64,000 nt of DNA from Maricaulis sp947259345 (lineage in GTDB: Bacteria; Pseudomonadota; Alphaproteobacteria; Caulobacterales; Maricaulaceae), in NCBI GenBank assembly GCA_965217205.1, contig OZ244254.1, positions 3,224,001 to 3,288,000 on the forward strand, given 5' to 3'. Positions within the stretch are counted from its first letter, which is position 1; every line of letters starts with the position of its first letter. Of the stretch, positions 26,766 to 34,175 are shown piece by piece. The notes beneath the pieces are model-generated. The model was not told where the DNA came from, ran no database searches, and was given only the letters and a program-made list of their open reading frames with translations. The position numbers were made by a program, and so were the translations under genes.

Positions 26766-27047
26766 TCAAAGGCGGGAAATTCTGGCCATGAAATCGGCGA
26801 GCTCGACATCGAGCGCGGTCACACCGCCCGCATCGTGCGTTGCCAGCGTGACATCGACCTTGTTCCAGACATTGAACCATTCCGGATGGTGATTCATCGC
26901 CTCGGCTTTCACCGCAACCCGGCTCATGAAGCCCCATGCCTCGTTGAAATCAGTGAACTCAAAGACCTTGCGGATGGCGTCGCGCCCGTCCACAGCAGCC
27001 CAGCCGTCCAACTGCTCCAACGCGGCCTTGGCGCCAATCCTCTTCAT
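26766..27047 (-). CDS. phhB: Pterin-4a-carbinolamine dehydratase
   Basis: 93 residues, one PCD/DCoH domain. Dehydrates 4a-hydroxytetrahydrobiopterin to recycle the cofactor of aromatic amino-acid hydroxylases. The conserved block FEFTDFNEAWGFM, then AEAMNHHPEWFNVWNKVDVTLATHD, contains the active-site HH-P-[ED]-W and the T-H-D. It is downstream of bioB on the same strand but about 30 bp from it are noncoding, so co-transcription with bioB reading into it is possible. Confidence 0.95.
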   Translation of the reverse strand: MKRIGAKAALEQLDGWAAVDGRDAIRKVFEFTDFNEAWGFMSRVAVKAEAMNHHPEWFNVWNKVDVTLATHDAGGVTALDVELADFMARISRL

Positions 27048-27076
27048 GTCTGCCTCCCGGCTTCGCGTGGTCGTGG

Positions 27077-28081
27077 CTATTCGGCGGGAACCGAGCGGTC
27101 GGCACCCAGCGTCATCGGCTCAATCCCCAGTGCCTTGAACAGGTCGAAATCGTCATGCTGTTCCGGATTGGGCGTGGTCAGCAATTCCTCGCCGACGAAA
27201 ATGGAATTCGCGCCCGCCAGGAAGCAGAGTGCCTGCAATTCGCGGCTCATGCCTTCGCGGCCGGCCGACAGCCGGACCATGGAGCGCGGCATCAGGATAC
27301 GCGCGGTCGCAATGGTGCGAACGAAGTCGATCCCGTCGAGCGGTTTGCTGTCTCCCAAAGGCGTGTTCGGAACCGCGACCAGGTGATTGATCGGCACGCT
27401 TTCGGGATGCGGGTCCATTGAGGCCAGTTCCGTGAGCAGGCCGATCCGCGCTGCCTCGTCTTCGCCCATGCCGACAATCCCGCCGGTGCAGACATGAATG
27501 CCGGCGCCGCGAACCCTGGACAGGGTGTCGATCCGGTCTTGATAAGTCCGGGTTGAGATGACGCGGCCATAGTCTTCCGGCGCGGTATCCAGATTGTGAT
27601 TGTAGTAATCCAGGCCCGCTTCGCGCAGCTTGACGGCCTGATCATCGGTCAGCATGCCCAGCGTGACACATGTCTCCATGCCCATCGACTTCACGCCGCT
27701 GATCATGTCGCAGATCTTGTCCTCGTCGCGCGTTTTCAGCTCGCGCCAGGCAGCGCCCATGCAAAATCGCGTCGCGCCTCCGTCCTTGGCCTTTTTGGCC
27801 GCATCAAGGACATCATCCAGTGGCATCAGCTTGGAGGCTTTCAGTCCGGTGTCGAAATGCGCGGACTGATTGCAATAGCCGCAGTCCTCGGCACAGCCCC
27901 CCGTCTTGATCGACAGAAGCTGGCTGGTCTGCACCTGGTTGGCCGGATGGCATTTCCTGTGCACGGACTGTGCGGCAAAGATGAGATCGTTGAACGGGGC
28001 GCGATAGATTTCGCCCGCCGTTTCGCGTGTCCAGTCCGTCCGGACCTGCGTCAGTTGGTCGATATCGTTCAAAAGGCTCAT
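27077..28081 (-). CDS. bioB: Biotin synthase
   Basis: 334 residues. Radical-SAM enzyme that inserts sulfur into dethiobiotin. The SAM cluster motif is C-x3-C-x2-C in GGCAEDCGYCNQSAH; further landmarks are FCMGAAWRELKTRDE, YNHNLDTAPEDYGRVISTRTYQDRI (by position around residues 155-180), GGIVGMGE and the C-terminal ANSIFVGEELLTT. All are present, so it should be active. Divergent from the VanZ-like gene; their start regions touch, so promoter elements for each lie in the other gene's 5' coding part. Confidence 0.96.
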   Translation of the reverse strand: MSLLNDIDQLTQVRTDWTRETAGEIYRAPFNDLIFAAQSVHRKCHPANQVQTSQLLSIKTGGCAEDCGYCNQSAHFDTGLKASKLMPLDDVLDAAKKAKDGGATRFCMGAAWRELKTRDEDKICDMISGVKSMGMETCVTLGMLTDDQAVKLREAGLDYYNHNLDTAPEDYGRVISTRTYQDRIDTLSRVRGAGIHVCTGGIVGMGEDEAARIGLLTELASMDPHPESVPINHLVAVPNTPLGDSKPLDGIDFVRTIATARILMPRSMVRLSAGREGMSRELQALCFLAGANSIFVGEELLTTPNPEQHDDFDLFKALGIEPMTLGADRSVPAE

Positions 28082-28100
28082 GGAAGATCAGTCCCGAAAA

Positions 28101-28493
28101 ATGACACCGGAAACTAGGAAGACCGGCGCGCCGCGTCCAGACATGACACTGCGCTGGGCCGCGCGACTACTGTTCGTGGTCGCCATTGTGCTCATCACCG
28201 ACCTCGCCCTGCAACCGGGAACCGCCTTGCCGCCCCGCCTGTTCGGCACCGACAAGCTGGAGCATTTTGCGGCCTTCATGGCGTTGGCCATTCTTGCGCG
28301 CGTCGCCTGCCCGAACCTGGCGCGCTCAATCACCGGGATTGTTCTGCTAGTCTATGGGGGTGGTATTGAGTGGCTTCAGGACATCGGCAGCGCAGGCCGA
28401 ACAGCGTCACTGGCCGATTTCCTTGCCGATGCCATTGGCGTGATCTGCGGATTGCTCGTCGCCTGGTGGGCCGGAACCCGCTCCCGTCACTGA
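28101..28493 (+). CDS. VanZ-family membrane protein
   Basis: About 130 residues with four hydrophobic segments. The motif DKLEHFAAFMALAIL and the later GGGIEWLQDIG...GRTASLADFLADAIGVICG match the VanZ-like family, whose role ranges from teicoplanin resistance to unknown envelope functions. Start uncertain: an ATG at 28080 overlaps the bioB start codon, another lies at 28101, and ATG 28143 begins directly before the first helix. I give 28101 as a compromise. Confidence 0.8.
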   Translation: MTPETRKTGAPRPDMTLRWAARLLFVVAIVLITDLALQPGTALPPRLFGTDKLEHFAAFMALAILARVACPNLARSITGIVLLVYGGGIEWLQDIGSAGRTASLADFLADAIGVICGLLVAWWAGTRSRH

Positions 28494-28527
28494 CGCAACC
28501 CTCGCCCGGCGGCCGGACCCGGAATCG

Positions 28528-28557
28528 AAAAGGGCCCCGCCCAAGCGGAGCCCTTTC
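28528..28557. terminator. Bidirectional intrinsic terminator
   Basis: AAAGGGC-C-CCGC and GCGG-A-GCCCTTT form a stem around a CCAA loop, with T residues following on the plus strand and TTTT on the minus strand. It sits between the convergent VanZ-like and symporter genes and can stop transcription from both sides. Confidence 0.85.
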
Positions 28558-28577
28558 CATGTCAGCGCCTGGCCCGA

Positions 28578-30047
28578 TCAGGCCGAAGGCGTCTCGTCTT
28601 CAGCGTTCGGATCAACACCTTTTTCAAGCTTCTCGAAATAGGCCTTGGTCATCTTGAAGACCAGGGGCGACAGGACCAGCAGTGCAATCAGGTTTGGCGC
28701 CGCCATCAGGCCGGTCAGCGTATCCGTCGTCAGCCACACGGTATTCATAAGCTGGGTGACGTTATCGCCGGCATAAAGCAGGAAGGTGGCTCCCAGGATC
28801 ATGCCGATCCAGGCAATGCGGAAAGGCAGGATGATCTTCTCGCCGAGCAGGTATTCCGCACACCGCTCGCCATAATAGGACCAGCCGAGAATGGTGGTGA
28901 AGGCGAACAGGGCCAGGGCCCAGGTGACGAAATGATCACCGAAGCCGGGAAGGGCGTCGGCGAAGGCGGCCGTTGTGATGCGGGCGCCCGTGTCGCAAAC
29001 CTCCGGAACATTGCCGCCGAGGGCGATCAGGCCGGCATCACACTCGCTCGGGATGACGCCCGAAGTGAGGATGGCGAGACCCGTGATCGAGCACACCATG
29101 ATGGTATCAATGAACGTGCCCAGCATGGCGATGATACCCTGGTCGACCGGATCATCATTCTGCGCCGCGGCGTGCGCGATGGGCGCGGAGCCCTGGCCCG
29201 CCTCGTTGGAGAAGATGCCGCGTGCAACACCGCGCTGCATGGCCAGCATCAGGAGTGCGCCGGAGAAACCGCCCGCTGCTGCACCAAAGCCGAAAGCGTG
29301 GGAGAAAATGCTGGCGAGTGCGGCCGGTACGGCCTCGATATTGATCACCACGACGACCAGGCCGAGTGCGATATAGACGATGGCCATGGTCGGCACGACT
29401 TTTTCGGCCACGCTGGCAATCCGCTTGATGCCGCCGAGGATGACCATGCCGGCCAGCAAGGCGATCACGCCACCGGTGATATAGTATTCGACGCCATAGG
29501 TGTCGCCGACCGTGCGGACGACCTCAGCCGTCTGGATTGCGTTGCCTGTTCCGAGGCCCGCCATCACACCGAAGAAGGCGAACAGTCCGCCGAGCCAGAC
29601 CCACTTCTTGCCCATGCCGTTCTTGATGTAATACATCGGCCCGCCGACCCGGCGTCCGCCTTCGTCGACCTCGCGGAATTTCACCGCCAGAACGCCTTCG
29701 GAAAATTTGGTCGCCATACCGACCAGCGCCGTCATCCACATCCAGAAAAGGGCGCCCGGACCACCGATTGCGATGGCGACGGCCACACCGGCAATATTCC
29801 CCGTGCCGATGGTGGAGGACAGGGCCGTCATGAGTGCCTGGAAGGGGGTGACATCCCCGGCGCCTTCCGATTTGCGTCCTTTGATCAGTTCGCCAAAGGC
29901 GAAGCCGATCTTGCGCAAGGGCATGAATCTCAGCCCGATTGTCAGATAAAGGCCGGTGCCCAGCAGCAGCACCAGCATTGGTGGCCCCCAGACGAAACCA
30001 TTGACCAAATCGACATACCCAGAAATCACGTCCATGCCGCTCCCCAT
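28578..30047 (-). CDS. AGCS-family sodium:alanine/glycine symporter
   Basis: 489 residues with 10-11 hydrophobic helices. Family signatures are visible: GDVTPFQALMTALSSTIGTGNIAGVAVAI near residue 60-90 and FWMWMTALVGMATKFSEG, then EAGQGSAPIAHAAA in the middle, all typical of alanine or glycine carrier proteins (DagA/AlsT). Co-transports small amino acids with Na+, fitting a marine lifestyle. The start may be at MDVISGY, four codons downstream of the first ATG. Single gene, closed by the shared terminator. Confidence 0.95.
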   Translation of the reverse strand: MGSGMDVISGYVDLVNGFVWGPPMLVLLLGTGLYLTIGLRFMPLRKIGFAFGELIKGRKSEGAGDVTPFQALMTALSSTIGTGNIAGVAVAIAIGGPGALFWMWMTALVGMATKFSEGVLAVKFREVDEGGRRVGGPMYYIKNGMGKKWVWLGGLFAFFGVMAGLGTGNAIQTAEVVRTVGDTYGVEYYITGGVIALLAGMVILGGIKRIASVAEKVVPTMAIVYIALGLVVVVINIEAVPAALASIFSHAFGFGAAAGGFSGALLMLAMQRGVARGIFSNEAGQGSAPIAHAAAQNDDPVDQGIIAMLGTFIDTIMVCSITGLAILTSGVIPSECDAGLIALGGNVPEVCDTGARITTAAFADALPGFGDHFVTWALALFAFTTILGWSYYGERCAEYLLGEKIILPFRIAWIGMILGATFLLYAGDNVTQLMNTVWLTTDTLTGLMAAPNLIALLVLSPLVFKMTKAYFEKLEKGVDPNAEDETPSA

Positions 30048-30188
30048 TTGATGGCTGGGCGCACATTAGGAATTTGTCGCGGGGTGTGGAAAGGCTTTTT
30101 TGCGTCTGGATGTCAGCCGCATGAGGACTTGTTAAGTTGAGCGATCATCTGTTCCGGAGGAAATTCCGTCCCATCACGGGAGCCCAAC

Positions 30189-31532
30189 ATGATCAGAACC
30201 ATCCTTCGCGTCCTAGTATCCGGCCTTGTTGTCATGGGCGCCAGCGCTTCGGCCTGGGGCCAGACGCGCATCACGGAATCCGCGCGTGACACCGCGATTG
30301 CCGACATCGCCCAGATTATCGAGGACGAATTCTTCGATGCTGAACGCGCAGCCGAGATTGCGGGCTCCCTGCGCAGCGCTCACGCGGAAGGGGCCTTCGA
30401 CGCGTTTGGTGACGGTGAAGCCCTGGCGACCGCACTGACCACACGCCTGGCCGAGGAAGACCGGCATTTCGGCGTCAATTTCGTCGGGGCCGAGGCTGCC
30501 GCGGCCGCAATGCAAAGACCACGCCGAGGCGGAGGCTCCGGCGCCGGCCCGGGAGAGCGTCCGGTCGATCCATGGCTGCCCCTGAGACGCCAGAATTTCG
30601 GGTTTGCCAGCGTCGAGATCCTGCCCGGCAATATCGGCTATATTGACCTGCGTCAGTTCGCCCCCATCGAGCCTGCCGAAAGCACGGCGCACGCGGCCCT
30701 CGACTTTGTTGCGGGTACCGATGCCGTGATCTTCGACGTGCGCCAGAATGGCGGCGGCGCCCCGTCCATGGTGCAATACCTGGTCAGCCATTTTCTGGAA
30801 CCGGGTGGTCGGACCCTGATCAACACTTTTGTGTCGCGGGACTATGAATACCCCAACCAGATGTGGTCGCTGCCGTCGCATCCGGCCGGGAACCGCCCTG
30901 ACGTCCCGCTTTATGTTCTTACCAGCGCCCGGACCGGGTCGGCCGGCGAAGCCTTTCCCTACCACCTCCAGGCGCTTGAACGCGCCACACTGATCGGGGA
31001 GACGACCTACGGCGCCGGCAATCCCGGCGGCACCTTCCTGTCCGATGCCGGCTTCTCGATTTTTGTCTCGACGGGCTCGGCCCGCAATCCGGTCACCGGG
31101 ACGAATTGGGAAGGTACCGGTGTTGTCCCCCACATCGAGACCGATGCCGAGGCCGCGCTCGATACGGCCCTGCGCCACGCCTATGCGGCCTTGCTGGAGA
31201 CAGATCCCGATGACGGCGCTCGCCGGACGCTGGAATGGGCGCTGGAAGGCCTGACGGCGAATGCCGCACCGGTCTCACTCAACGAGGCCGAGCTTGCCCG
31301 CTATGCCGGCGCCTATGGCATTCGCAGTTTCTCGGTCGAGGACGGGCAGTTGATTTACAGCCGCGACGGACGTCCCGGCGCAGCGCTGCAGCCACTCGGC
31401 GATCATCGCTTCCGTCTGGACGGCGACGACAATGCCCGCTTCGTCTTCGTGGTGGATGGGTCAGGCCCGGCCGATCGCATGGACCTGCATCTGGGCGATG
31501 GGCGCGTACTGGGCAATGCCCGAACGGACTGA
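30189..31532 (+). CDS. S41-family (C-terminal processing-type) peptidase, exported
   Basis: 447 residues with a signal peptide ending near AWGQ. An N-terminal helical region is followed by a tail-specific protease domain: IGYIDLRQFAP, AVIFDVRQNGGGAPSMVQYL, then LTSARTGSAGEAF, where the serine in GSAGE is the nucleophile, and LIGETTYGAGNPGG containing the lid and conserved glycine. There is no clear PDZ domain, as in the IRBP/Tricorn-core subgroup. The last ~110 residues resemble an extra beta-domain. Substrate unknown. Confidence 0.86.
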   Translation: MIRTILRVLVSGLVVMGASASAWGQTRITESARDTAIADIAQIIEDEFFDAERAAEIAGSLRSAHAEGAFDAFGDGEALATALTTRLAEEDRHFGVNFVGAEAAAAAMQRPRRGGGSGAGPGERPVDPWLPLRRQNFGFASVEILPGNIGYIDLRQFAPIEPAESTAHAALDFVAGTDAVIFDVRQNGGGAPSMVQYLVSHFLEPGGRTLINTFVSRDYEYPNQMWSLPSHPAGNRPDVPLYVLTSARTGSAGEAFPYHLQALERATLIGETTYGAGNPGGTFLSDAGFSIFVSTGSARNPVTGTNWEGTGVVPHIETDAEAALDTALRHAYAALLETDPDDGARRTLEWALEGLTANAAPVSLNEAELARYAGAYGIRSFSVEDGQLIYSRDGRPGAALQPLGDHRFRLDGDDNARFVFVVDGSGPADRMDLHLGDGRVLGNARTD

Positions 31533-31534
31533 CC

Positions 31535-32098
31535 TCAATCCGGCAAAACCTCGATCGTAAAAATGCCGAAGATCCAGTCGTCGTCATTCATGTCCGCGAG
31601 TGCGGGGTCGGCGCCGCGCGGCCAGACCAGCATGGCGGGGCCGCGGCCACCAATCCCGAGCGGACGGCCGTCCTGATACAGGGCCAGGATGACGTCATGG
31701 GCCTGATAGCGGTCCGCCTCGATGTCGCGCTGATAGCCATCGAGGGCTGTGACCCGGACGGACCGGTTGTTCGCACCGGCGAAGGCCAGGACATCGCGAA
31801 GGCGCGGGCCGCGGAAACTGCGCTGATCGCCGCCGAGCGGGAAATCGGTTTCCACCGTGACAAGGTCGAAACCTGCCAGTTCCGACGCGCTCAGGCCGAG
31901 CGCCCGCTCGAAGTTGATGCCATAGCTGGCAAAGACCGGCTCCTCGCCGGCCTGCATGGCGCCGCGGTCATACTGCGAGAGCGGACCATGGAGGGTGACA
32001 AGGTCCGGGCCGGTCGGGCCAATCTCGGCGGCAGGCTGGCATGCGCCGATGAAAGTCGCCAGCAGGGCGGTGGTTGTCGAAAGGATGGTCAGTCGCAT
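31535..32098 (-). CDS. Lipoprotein with oxidoreductase molybdopterin-binding-like domain
   Basis: 187 residues from ATG 32098, which has GGAG upstream. A lipobox (LLATFIGAC) suggests membrane anchoring. The mature domain (LVTLHGPLSQYDRG... FRGPRLRDVLAFAGA... VRVTALDGYQRDIEAD... GGRGPAMLVWPRG) follows the sulfite-oxidase/YedY-type fold pattern, but the cysteine that ligates molybdenum is absent at the expected place (SFRGPRLRDVL). It may therefore be a cofactor-free relative. Nearly abuts the convergent peptidase gene. Confidence 0.7.
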   Translation of the reverse strand: MRLTILSTTTALLATFIGACQPAAEIGPTGPDLVTLHGPLSQYDRGAMQAGEEPVFASYGINFERALGLSASELAGFDLVTVETDFPLGGDQRSFRGPRLRDVLAFAGANNRSVRVTALDGYQRDIEADRYQAHDVILALYQDGRPLGIGGRGPAMLVWPRGADPALADMNDDDWIFGIFTIEVLPD

Positions 32099-32126
32099 GC
32101 GGGTCTCCTGCAAAGCGCAATCGAGA

Positions 32127-33035
32127 TCACAGATAGGATCCGGCGAGGGTCACGACCTGGCCACCCGTACCAATCTTGAAGCGCGCAATACCGGCACCCG
32201 ATGTCGTATTGACCCCGCCCAGATCCAGCTGCTGCACCCCGCGTGCCCGGAGCTGTTCGATCGCCGTCCATAGCAGAAGATTGTGAGCGCCACGCGGCGC
32301 CGCTTCATGGTCCAACCAGCCGATCTGGTAGGTGGCCGAACACCCGTGCACCAGAAAGAGCATCGCGGCCCGCTTCTGCTTGCCGGAATCGGCCCGCAGG
32401 ATGACCAGGCTGCTCCGGTCCTGCCGCGCTTCGACAAATTCGGGCACAAGGGCCGCCGGCGTCGAGCGATAGCCACGGGCCGCGCGCTGCCCCTCTTCAC
32501 TGGCCAGCAGCCAGCGATACTGGGCGAGTTTGGTACCATTGGCGACGACAGCCAGATCCGACTTCTCCGCGGCCTTGAGATTATTGCGCCATTTCTGGTC
32601 GAGGCCCGCGCGCCGCGTATCGAGGTCCTGAGTCAGATCCAGCGTCACGGTGGAATGGCCGGTCATCACCCGGCTCAAGCGCCGAGTTCCCTCGTCCATC
32701 GCCGCGTCCGGCGTGATGATGGCAAGGCGGGGCCAGCCCAGTCCGAGGCCGGTTTTCAGCAGCCGATAGGCCTGCTCGCGCTTCGCGGCGGAAACAGTCT
32801 CGAGCCAGACCGGGCCGCGCGTGCAAAGCGCCATGTTGACCAGTCCTGCAATCTTGCGCGTTGTGAACTGGGCCAGACCGACCAGGACACCCTCATCCAC
32901 GAGGCCGGCGCGAATGACCTGTCCGCCAAGCCGCGTCACCGCTTCGCCGTAACACCAGTCCTGCTGGAGCGCGGCGGGCCGGGCCGTCAGGGCGAGGTCC
33001 CAGGTCGGCTGAGCGATATCCAGATCAAGTTGCAT
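32127..33035 (-). CDS. GNAT/FemAB-like acyltransferase
   Basis: 302 residues from ATG 33035. The layout is of two GNAT-like halves. The second half has the motifs KWRNNLKAAEKS, RAAMLFLVHGCSATYQIGWLD and GAHNLLLWTAIEQLRARGVQQLDLGGVN, typical of FemAB-related or BioF2/CelD-like proteins that use aminoacyl-tRNA or acyl donors. In this family the role is often envelope or exopolysaccharide modification. Divergent neighbour begins within a few bases. Substrate not inferable. Confidence 0.78.
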   Translation of the reverse strand: MQLDLDIAQPTWDLALTARPAALQQDWCYGEAVTRLGGQVIRAGLVDEGVLVGLAQFTTRKIAGLVNMALCTRGPVWLETVSAAKREQAYRLLKTGLGLGWPRLAIITPDAAMDEGTRRLSRVMTGHSTVTLDLTQDLDTRRAGLDQKWRNNLKAAEKSDLAVVANGTKLAQYRWLLASEEGQRAARGYRSTPAALVPEFVEARQDRSSLVILRADSGKQKRAAMLFLVHGCSATYQIGWLDHEAAPRGAHNLLLWTAIEQLRARGVQQLDLGGVNTTSGAGIARFKIGTGGQVVTLAGSYL

Positions 33036-33096
33036 GAGACGAAGCGTTAGGGATATCCGGTTAATGAGAGTTAAGCATAGCCGAAAGGACGCAGCG

Positions 33097-33279
33097 ATGT
33101 TTGGAAAGCGACCCCAGACTGTCATGGGCCATACCATTGCCGAGCCGCGCCTGACCCTGATGGCGGTCTGGCTGGGCTTTCTCTATGTCGGCCTTCCCCT
33201 CCTCGTGATCACCGGCCTGCTCGACCTCGCCATGCAGGCCTTCTTCGGCATCTGTACCGGGCTTTGGTGTCTTCGCTGA
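33097..33279 (+). CDS. Small two-helix membrane protein
   Basis: 60 residues from ATG 33097, with GAAAGGAC just upstream. Hydrophobic segments LTLMAVWLGFLYVGLPLLVITGLLDLA span most of the second half, ending CTGLWCLR. No family recognised. A longer frame from 33034 would overlap the divergent gene and lacks a ribosome site. Confidence 0.45.
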   Translation: MFGKRPQTVMGHTIAEPRLTLMAVWLGFLYVGLPLLVITGLLDLAMQAFFGICTGLWCLR

Positions 33280-33367
33280 AGCAAAGCGCCCAGCCTTCAT
33301 ACGAATTCGCGCGACAGGCGAGGCTGCGCATGTTTGAGTTGCTCTTCCAGAATTGGGGGAGACTGAG

Positions 33368-33847
33368 ATGAGACGCATTCTTGCCGCTTTGGCCGTATTG
33401 ACGATCGCTGCCTGCAGCGCGCCGACCGAAACATCCGACACGTCAGATGCCGAAAGCGCGGCCGTTGCACAGGCGATTTACGACGCCTTTGCCGCTGGCG
33501 ACGTGCCGGCCTTTGCCGGCCTCCTCCACCCCGAGATCGTGTGGAATGAAGCCGAGAACTACCCCTATGCCGACAATAATCCCTATATCGGCCGAGACGC
33601 CGTGCTCGAAGGCGTGATCGGTCGGGTTGTGAGGGAATGGGAAGGTTTTGAGGCGGTGCCGGACAGCATGATCGCCCAAGGTGACCGTGTTGCTGTCATG
33701 GGCCGTTATACCGGCACGTTCAGCGCCACCGGCACGCCCATGGACGCTCAATTCGTCCATGTCTGGACCATCCAGGACGGCCAGGCCATCGCCTTCCAGC
33801 AATACGCGGACACCTGGCAAGCCCGCCAAGCCAGCGGTATGGATTAG
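33368..33847 (+). CDS. SnoaL/NTF2-like lipoprotein
   Basis: 159 residues from ATG 33368 with GGGGGAGACTG before it. A lipobox (LTIAAC) is followed by a SnoaL-like domain: VAQAIYDAFAAGDVPAFAGLLHPEIVWNEAE, then GRDAVLEGVIGRV and VHVWTIQDGQAIAFQQYADT. NTF2-like folds bind small hydrophobic ligands or serve as isomerases; no catalytic dyad can be called with confidence. It is the last chromosomal gene before the repeat C and the transposon region. Confidence 0.8.
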   Translation: MRRILAALAVLTIAACSAPTETSDTSDAESAAVAQAIYDAFAAGDVPAFAGLLHPEIVWNEAENYPYADNNPYIGRDAVLEGVIGRVVREWEGFEAVPDSMIAQGDRVAVMGRYTGTFSATGTPMDAQFVHVWTIQDGQAIAFQQYADTWQARQASGMD

Positions 33848-33878
33848 TCGCAGAGCAGAGTCGGGATTGGACGCTTGT

Positions 33879-33968
33879 GAACCCAACGGGTTCGCCAGCG
33901 CGACCGCGCGTCGGCCGGTCAGGCCGCCTCATCGGAGACGTCCGCGCAGCGGACTGTCGCGAGACAAG
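33879..33968 (-). repeat. Chromosomal GC-rich repeat, copy C (inverted)
   Basis: Reverse complement closely matches copies A and B: GTCCGC-TGC-GCGGAC hairpin, then GGCGGCCTGACCGGCCGACG and GCGGTCGCGCTGGCGAACCC. Lies between the SnoaL lipoprotein gene and the proposed transposon end; no tRNA is adjacent here. Confidence 0.85.
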
Positions 33969-33973
33969 AAAAA

Positions 33974-34106
33974 TGTTGGACGTCACAAGTCGTTGGACGT
34001 TGCGCAAGTACATTCAATATCTTAGCCGAAGCGTGCGTCCAATTTGGCTAGACCAAACGTCAAATCAGTTTGGACAAAACGTCTCATTCAGCAGAACAAG
34101 TTGGAT
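33974..34106 (+). repeat. Cluster of TTGGAC-type motifs, candidate transposon end
   Basis: TTGGAC occurs at 33976, 33993 and 34070 on the plus strand, GTCCAA (minus strand TTGGAC) at 34037, and one-mismatch forms at 34051 (GACCAA) and 34101 (TTGGAT). ACGTC boxes occur at 33980, 34057 and 34079, in a direct repeat spaced ~22 bp. The outermost unit begins TGTTGG right after an A-run, resembling the TGT termini and multiple TnsB sites of Tn7-like ends. The boundary itself is inferred. Confidence 0.45.
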
Positions 34107-34122
34107 CTTCCTCTCATCGGGC

Positions 34123-34151
34123 AAAAAAGCGCCGCCCCAGTTGGGGGCGGC
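34123..34151 (-). terminator. Intrinsic terminator of the tns operon
   Basis: GCCGCCCC and GGGGCGGC form a perfect 8-bp stem (34131-34138 with 34144-34151) and, read on the minus strand, are followed by GCGC and TTTTTT. It is 25 bp beyond the tniQ stop and fits a rho-independent terminator for the leftward four-gene operon. Confidence 0.9.
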
Positions 34152-34175
34152 CCTTAGACGATTTGGCTGTATCGA

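Noticed and set aside
28932..30140. 402-residue frame on the plus strand
   Set aside because: Antisense of the AGCS symporter gene; high-GC shadow without motifs.
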